Shown: positions 57,474-64,000 of the stretch, piece after piece
How the letters are laid out: every line of letters begins with the position of its first letter
Numbering within the stretch: the first letter of the stretch is position 1
DNA from: Anthonomus grandis grandis
Taxonomy: Eukaryota; Arthropoda; Insecta; Coleoptera; Curculionidae
Reading direction: 5' to 3'
Length of the DNA stretch: 64,000 nt
NCBI RefSeq assembly: GCF_022605725.1
Contig: NC_065548.1
Span: forward strand, 42,711,131-42,775,130
Made by a program: the position numbers and the translations under genes
The notes under the pieces: model-generated
What the model was told of the DNA's origin: nothing
Databases searched by the model: none
Seen by the model: the letters and a program-made list of their open reading frames with translations, nothing else

Positions 57474-57482
57474 TTATATATG
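57474..57482 (-). promoter_or_regulatory. TATA box of eclosion hormone
   Basis: ATATATAAG on the minus strand, placed about 125-130 bases before the 5' UTR donor. Good consensus in a short peptide-hormone promoter. Confidence 0.6.
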
Positions 57483-60400
57483 TTGGTTCCATTAAGAGAA
57501 ACCGCAGGGAAGAATTGAGAATAGTTCAGCCTAATAAAGTTATCCCTTTCGGAGAGATTTATTTCTACTAAACCAACTTAAGCTATTCGCAGATAAGATA
57601 ATTTATAAAATGCCTTTCTGGAAATGTCCAACAAACCATATTAAATTATATACAGGATTTAAGTGAGTAACTTTAGTAATACCGCTAACATTGTCATCTT
57701 TATAATGGTAAGCATTGCAGATTAACATAATTTAATAGCATCTTTGTAGAAATTAAATTTAGCTAAAAGCTGTCCTGCTAATAAATCGAAATTAATAACA
57801 CTTGTCAGGGCCTAAATTCTTGAGAGGGCGTATTATAATACTTCCAGTTATTTTTATTTGATTTTAATATATGTACAACATCTTGTCAGGATGTATTACA
57901 ACAATAAACTTGTAAACAGTAAACTTTTAAACAGTAGCAAAAACGATAAATGTACTTACAGTAAGTAACTTGTGGTGTATATTTGGAACATGTAATAAGA
58001 CAGAATGATAGATGTATTACTTACGTCAGGATTCGAGATTATTGATATGAAATGATACGATACTACATACCTAAAAAGTAAAAGGTACCTGTGAGCAAAT
58101 ATTTTACCCTAGTTATTGTGATTGTTAAATAAAAGTAAAATACGTTCACACAAGGCCGATTCAAATTTATAGCACTTGTACACAATACCATAAAACTATC
58201 AATAAGACTAACATCCTTCAAATTATAGACATCAGTAGACCTTGTTAAAGAGTTGTTCTCCAATCCAGGCAGAACAAAACCTGATGTCCTGCATTAGTAA
58301 TCGAGTTGATGAGATAGTGCTAGCAAGCACTCCACAAAACAACACACTGATTTAATGGCCAATTACACAGTCTACAAAATAATCCCAGGTGCCACAACAC
58401 TCGGAGTTGCACTAGTGCCACACACCTACTTACACTAGCTAGCGCTGTTTTACGTACCAAGGTATCAGGTCACTACACCTAGCACGGAAGGATGCGCATT
58501 TAAATATTACTTTCTTTATACTGATAATGATTTAAATAGTGGGAAAAACATAAGGTAAGACAATGCTCAGTGAAAACTCTCACCTTTGTAATTTGACAAG
58601 TTTGATTGTCCAATAAAGGCACTAACCACAACACTAGGGAAAAGTTACGGGAGAACAAGTGGGCACTGCTGCACGACTGTTTTCAAGTAAAATTACCGTC
58701 GAACTGAATTCTAAAAAGGATCATATTAGAAATATCCCTTAAAAGAATTCTGGTAAACATCTGTCATCGCCTATGTTTTTGAGAACTTGTAAATACCAAC
58801 ATTCCCACACACTATAGTGTGCTATTTCTGTCTATTTTGTTATCTCCGAAAACCTCTTAAAACCATATAACTTAAAGATTCTCACAGATCGTCCTTACCT
58901 TCCATAAGAGAAGTGCAATTATCGATAACTCACAGAGGTGTTGCCACACTGCAGAAACGATTGCATCGCAATTTATATAGGGTGTTACGTATGTAAAATA
59001 ATGTGATATACATGGAGCAACATATTTTATGATATTTTTGCCATTTGTTTTTTCACCTCTAAGAGAGGGGAGGGTCAATTTCTTATTTTAAATAGAATGA
59101 TGTACGGCAAATATGAAGCCTGTTTCGGACCTGTTTATAATATATGTTTAATTAATTAAATCAAGGTTATTTTAATCCTAATTATTTATCAAGTTATCAA
59201 GAACAGACTGTAAAAAAAAATATAAATTATTATTGCTTCAGTCACCACACTGAAATAAGGTGATCCTTCTGTTTTCAACACACACCCTTAGTGACTATGT
59301 AATGAGCGAAATAAAATAGAACCAAAATAAGAAGAGACACAATTTAACGCAAAAGGAAAATATGACTCGACTTACCCTAGTAATAAATGAAGTATAGGAT
59401 GTTGATATAAGGAACAACCCAATCAGCTTTTATTAAATCGACAAAGACGTGATGTACTTCGGTATTATCTCACATGAGATTTAGTTACCAGTGATTGCTG
59501 TTGTACTACTGCTTTCCGGTACTGCACACATGTTCCGTATTTTAAGTATTTGGCGGATGATCTTGGTCAAATAGCTCAGTCCTCTCGCCCCGAGGGGTCC
59601 ATAAGGTAAAGTAGGATAAAAGAGCAAGGCTTTATGGAAGGAACATTGGCGTAAGATAGTAAGGAAATGTAAGATAGGTCGAGTTTAAGTATTAACAATT
59701 TACCAAGAAACCTCGTATGTTATACCGGGTGAACTTTTATATGCAAAATCAATGTAAATAAACCAAAATTAACAAAGTATTACCGAACTAATTATTAAAT
59801 TTCTTAAACTTTGAAGAAAACTTATGTTAACTAAAAATAAGTAAAATTAGCAAAAAAATAACAAAAGGAAAGAGAACGAAACAAAACCTGTATGCAAAAA
59901 ATATATATCCATCTACTAGTTACCTTTTAATTGCGGAATTATGACTATAAATAATTACAATAATAAAAATTGGTCTGGTAAATCTTCTGAGTCGTAGGAG
60001 TAGTAGCCATTACTTTATCCATCATAAATCCACATGAAAAAAAATCAAGGAAGTCAAATCTCGCGAACAAGCAGGGCAGTTGATAGGACCACCTGGACCA
60101 AGCAAACAAAAGTCTACTTTTCAAAAATTTAATTTCAATAATTACCCTTTCATTTAAATACTTACACCTGTTCATTTAAATTATCCTTATTAACTTTATC
60201 CTCAAAAATACCATACCATACAAAAGACCAAGGATTCTTATTTAGTATCGTTCTTATTCAGTGACGATTATTAGCCGTCGTGTAATTTAGATTGTTTGTT
60301 TATCTTTTAGAAAAACAAACAATAAAAACTGAATATGACCTCATTAAAATAAATTGAAGCTCTTGATGAAGTGTAAGGAAAGGAGAAGGAGGAAACTTAT

Positions 60401-61036
60401 TCCTGTTCAAAATTGCTATAATTGATGTTTGACTAATTTCAGCATCTAAAGAAAGCCTATTTGAGGATTAATAGCTACCGTTCCTAAAATATCAACTGCC
60501 TTATTTTTATTTGTGTGGGGTTTAATCCGATGGTTCTAGTTGACTATAGGTATCTCCGATCTTTAACATTTTTAAATGTGAAATAGTAAGCTAATCTTCT
60601 TTGGAATATTTTAGGCAAAAAATAGGAGGATGAATAATACTTTCTTTAATGAAATGATAAAAAAAGAAAAAAAATTAAAATGCGCTACAAGTATTTTGTA
60701 GCTGGTGATGAGAGTGAACTAAGAACCCTGCGCATGGAGGTAAGTAAAACTCATTAGAGACGAGTTCGGACATTTGAAAGTGACACTTGTTAGCGCGACG
60801 CGACTATTTCTATCGGGTGTGACTTAATGTAGGACAGGATTACCGCTTTAATAATAATATTGTTTTTGCATGATGTCTGCAACCTACATTTATTTTTCAT
60901 TCTGATTTGTTTTTATTAAATAAAGCATCAAAAATTCATAGTTTTATTATGCCGGATGATTATGCTTTTATAAAAGTTAGTAAAAACGTGATCAGATGTA
61001 AAATAAAAACGAAAGAAGAAGTAGATGTAAGTATAT
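57483..61036. other. Long region without recognisable genes
   Basis: Upstream of eclosion hormone. Small frames (58063-58263 -, 58872-59078 -, 59945-60175 -) match nothing I know. The 58.87-59.08 kb one overlaps a repeat-like stretch (ACACCCTATA near 58980, CTCTAAGAGAGGGGAGG near 59059). A 20-codon frame at 60680-60739 (MRYKYFVAGDESELRTLRME then GTAAGT) could be a first exon, but no partner exon was found. Regulatory DNA for eclosion hormone may lie in the first part. Confidence 0.4.
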
Positions 61037-61258
61037 TTTACGCAATCTCCTCTTGGAGGTCTTCCTGTAGGTTGCATTATTTCTACATCGGAAAAAACTG
61101 AAATTTTTAGGGCAGCGTTATACAATTTAATAGAAATAATGCCTACTAAAATTAACCCTAGTGTATTAATAACAGACGATGACCTAAAGGAATGCACCGT
61201 CACTAACACTGATCAACGGCATGTGAATGCAGAAAGCAACGGGAAACGATTGCATTAA
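61037..61258 (+). pseudogene. MULE-type transposase fragment
   Basis: 73 codons read SPLGGLPVGCIISTSEKTE, then AALYNLIEIMP and SVLITDDDLKE. This matches the MULE transposase core, in which a small-residue/Pro-Leu run, a hydrophobic strand (VGCII) and a later TDD box with a catalytic Asp follow in order. The frame lacks the rest of the domain on both sides. An upstream frame (60907-61101) is out of phase with it. Confidence 0.55.
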
Positions 61259-61354
61259 AGATCAATTTTCCAACTTCAAACTCGAATTTCTCGGAAAAAA
61301 AGACTTGATCCAAAAATTAGATTAACAAAACAGAATGTGAAAAATGGTCAAAAG

Positions 61355-61560
61355 GCCAAAAAGTTATAAATAGCAACATGGAACGTCGTTTGAAGAAGGC
61401 AAGGCTCATAACACTATCGAAGAAAATCAGAGGCTTCAAATCAGTCTCATAGGAATTAGTGAAATGCGCTGGCCAGACTCGGGCAAATGCGAACAACTCG
61501 GGCAAATGATTGATTATTCAAGTATCACGCAACTGACTGATTTTATAAAGTAGTTTTTGT
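61355..61560 (+). pseudogene. RTE-type LINE endonuclease fragment
   Basis: With small frame changes the plus strand reads ATWNV near 61375, AHNTIEE..RGFQISLIGISEMRWPDSGKC, matching the start of the apurinic-like endonuclease of RTE retrotransposons (a TWNVR motif and an ISEMRW motif). No RT follows, because a hAT element starts at 61834. Confidence 0.65.
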
Positions 61561-61833
61561 AGCTATTACAAGCAAAGGATACTGGACGTAATTATTAGAA
61601 AGGGGCAAAAAATATCCGTTCAGCCTACGCATTCCGCGCACAGTACGTCGAGAGCAATGTAGGATTGGGAGCAATAAAATTTGCAAAATATTCTTAAGTC
61701 TCGTTACTGTAGCGGAACGACCTCTACTTTTGCTATAGTTTGTTCTATTAGAATATCGGGCGTCTTAAATATTTTCTTTATTTGTGGAAATGTATCACAT
61801 TCTTTAAAGCCTACATTTCTACTCGGAGTAGTC

Positions 61834-64000
61834 CAGGGCCGAGCCGTGCCGGGGGTGCAAGGGGTGCGCCGCACCCGGGCGGCGCTCATTTGGGGCGGTA
61901 AAATATCCGAAAAATAAAATAAAAAAGCGCCAAGTAATGAAGAAAAAAATTATGAATAACAAAAATTTATAAAATTTAAAACTTATAATTAAGGCGCCAA
62001 CAGAATACAATGTTTACTGAAACCGAGCACTGTTCCCCGAATCGTTGCTACAATAATAATAATCTATATAGATAAATAAATAGGTACCAGGACCAGGTGA
62101 TAAAAACAATAGCACCGCAATTATTATGGTGGGTTTAGCCAGGGCGGCGCCGGCGCCGCTGCCGGTGCTGATGATGTTATAAGGGCGGCGTAATTAAGAG
62201 AGCCGCGTAAAGTACCACCAATAGTAATTCCTCGAAATTTATTTCTCGCAGAATTTCAATACTTTTGCGTAATAAATAATATGTATTTTGGAGCTGCAGA
62301 AATAAGCGGGGGTGTAATGTTTAGAAATTCCCACCCTTTTGTTTTTAATTTATTTTAATTTGCGAGTTTTAAAGCGACTTGTTGATTAGTGTTTATTTTT
62401 AATACATTTTATATAAAAATTGTGTTTGTGTTGTTAACGGTAAGTTTAAAATATTTTATTAATATCTTCCAAATATTTAGAACTTCATACCTTAAGCAAT
62501 TTTTCATTGAAAAAAGTAATGTCTGATTTTTGTGCCAATTCTAAAAAAAATATTTGTTGATTTAGATAGCTGATGGTCGAAAGAGGCATTCTGGTTCCCA
62601 ATACCGAAAAAGGAAGCTAGAAAAGGAGGAAGATGACAGGCGGTTAGCAGGTTCGTTAAAAAAGTTTTTTGCGTCATCAACGAACCCACAACCGGCACAA
62701 CCTCAACCTTCAACAAGCCAAAGGCCGGATATTCAACCTTTGACGTCAACTGAAGCCGATGCCGATGTAGAACAACCAAATGATGGAGATCAACAACCAT
62801 TAGGAGATGAACTGAAACAAGATGATCACTCGACGAATACGCCAGCAAATACGCAAACTGAGAACATTGAAGCTATTCAGATAAATGAAGAACGATTTAA
62901 AGAGCCAGCATATTGGCTCGAAATATTAACGGATAATATTAGATTATTGATTTTAGGAATAGAACCTGTTCAAATTAAAAATATTATTTATCCCATTAAT
63001 AATTTAAATAGATGTTTTAGCGCTGCTTACTTTGAAAAAAGATTAACTAACAATGAAAAAGTTCCTAGAACCTGGCTTATTTACTCAAAATCTAAAGATT
63101 TAGTGTACTGTTTTCCTTGTAAATTATTTAAAGTTTCTGATAATAGTTTTAATAACGGGAATGGCTATAGTGACTGGCGACATTTATCTCGGACTTTAGA
63201 AAGACACGAAACCAGTAAGGGGCATTTTGAAAGTGTTAGGAAATGGCTTGAATTAAAAAAATCAATAGAAAAAGGTTTAACTGTGGACTCTATCAATCAA
63301 AATTTATTTCAAATGGAAAAAAAAAGATGGACTTCGATTTAAGAGAGAATAATATCTGTTATCCAGTTTTTAGCTGGACAAAATTTAGCTTTTAGGGGTA
63401 ATAGTCAAAAACTATTTGATAAGGATAACGGTAATTTTCTGAAATTAATTGAGATGATTGCAAAATTTAATTCTGTAATGGCCGAACATATTGATAGAGT
63501 CCAAAAAGATGGGAACAAAATGCCGCATTATTTGGGAGATAAAATACAAAATGAATTGATTTTTTTAATAGGAGAAAAAGTAAAAAAGTGTATTGTTGAA
63601 TGTTTAAAATTATGCAAATATTTCTCAATCATTCTTGACTGTACACCTGACGTTAGTCACCAAGAACAAATTACCTTTATTGTTAGATTCGTTTTTATTG
63701 ATGATTGTTCTAAAAGTATAGAAATTCGAGAACATTTTTTAGGATGTTGTAAAGTTACAAACACTACTGGTCAGGGGTTAACAGATTTTTTATTAAATTA
63801 TTTAAAAGAACTGGATATTGATATTGCCGATATGAGAAGTCAGGGCTATGACAACGGAGGAAACATGAAAGGCAAGCACAATGACCTACAAAAAAAAATT
63901 TTAAATATTAATCCTAGAGCCTTTTTTGTACCCTGTGCCGCCCATAGTTTCAATTTAGTAGTTAATGATGCAGCAAAAAGCTCTCTAGAAGTAACTAATT
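61834..64000 (+). mobile_element. hAT element (ZMYM/TTF-domain type), continues past window
   Basis: Begins CAGGGCCGAGCCGTGCCGGG, a hAT-like terminus (CAG start) followed by the GC-rich GTGCGCCGCACCCGGGCGGCG tract. The leader to about 62560 includes a GGCGGCGCCGGCGCCGC block. A plus-strand transposase gene fills the rest. The right end and the target duplication lie outside the window. Confidence 0.72.
62566..64000 (+). pseudogene. hAT transposase with TTF-type zinc finger, one stop, 3' partial
   Basis: The frame opens after the acceptor TTTAG at 62566 with a basic start (GRKRHSGSQYRKRKLEKEE) and GSLKKFFA, then an acidic/proline linker. A TTF/BED-like finger follows: PRTWLIYSKSKDLVYCFPC, LFK and a later DWRHLSRTLERHETSKGHF. 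A TAA at 63340-63342 interrupts the frame, which then continues (SVIQFLAGQNLAFRG, DDE-like core with FSIILDCTPDVSHQEQ, QGYDNGGNMKGK, FFVPCAAHSFNLVV) to the window end. Apart from that one codon the gene looks intact. The catalytic LDCTPD and GYDNGGNM..H blocks are typical of this hAT branch. A non-coding first exon ending ..AACG|GTAAGT near 62440 is likely. Confidence 0.8.

Noticed and set aside
58872..59078. Small minus-strand ORF upstream of eclosion hormone
   Set aside because: Sits on repeat-like sequence (ACACCCTATA, CTCTAAGAGAGG) and has no domain; likely transposon-derived.
61704..61889. Minus-strand frame ending at the hAT terminus (61.7-61.9 kb)
   Set aside because: Considered as a hAT C-terminus (FPQIKKIF), but the dimerisation motifs are missing and it overlaps the hAT terminal repeat.

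Overview
The window looks like AT-rich genomic DNA from a holometabolous insect, possibly a beetle (order uncertain). The clues are an insect odorant-receptor gene, an eclosion-hormone gene, short GT-AG introns next to very long transposon-filled ones, and a transposon load typical of large insect genomes. No bacterial gene organisation, tRNA, rRNA or CRISPR array was seen.

Two host genes can be assembled by hand from short exons. (1) A complete seven-transmembrane odorant receptor lies on the + strand at 7745-34361. It has eight exons, 393 codons, agreeing splice phases and no internal stop. Its introns 2, 5 and 7 are swollen by LINEs, a PIF/Harbinger element, three IS630/Tc1/mariner elements and a BEL/Pao retrotransposon. 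(2) A complete eclosion hormone gene lies on the - strand at 56778-57260. It has two coding exons, a signal peptide and six cysteines, with a likely 5' UTR exon, TATA box and poly(A) signal.

Layout. 1-7.7 kb: AT-rich DNA and a CR1/Jockey-like LINE (- strand) split by an RNase H-bearing LINE (+ strand). 7.7-34.4 kb: the receptor gene and its transposon-filled introns. 35.2-37.8 kb: a P-element-like transposon with a THAP domain, interrupted by an intact Tc1 element with a DD34E transposase. 38.2-43.4 kb: a second PIF/Harbinger element interrupted by a long-TIR mariner-like element whose excision would restore the Harbinger reading frame. 43.5-44.1 kb: a hAT MITE with a perfect 8-bp target duplication. 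44.5-47.4 kb: piggyBac. 47.5-50.9 kb: an internally deleted BEL/Pao copy. 52.9-56.2 kb: a Tc1/mariner-like element with unusually wide catalytic spacing. 56.8-57.5 kb: eclosion hormone. 57.5-61 kb: little identifiable. 61-64 kb: a MULE fragment, an RTE endonuclease fragment and a hAT element running off the end.

The most unusual structural observation is that both Harbinger copies carry the DDE nuclease gene and the MADF accessory gene on opposite strands with their exons interdigitated. The mobile genes do not cooperate with the host genes. They mostly record nested insertion and decay, and the Tc1 copy at 35276-36776 is the best candidate for recent activity.
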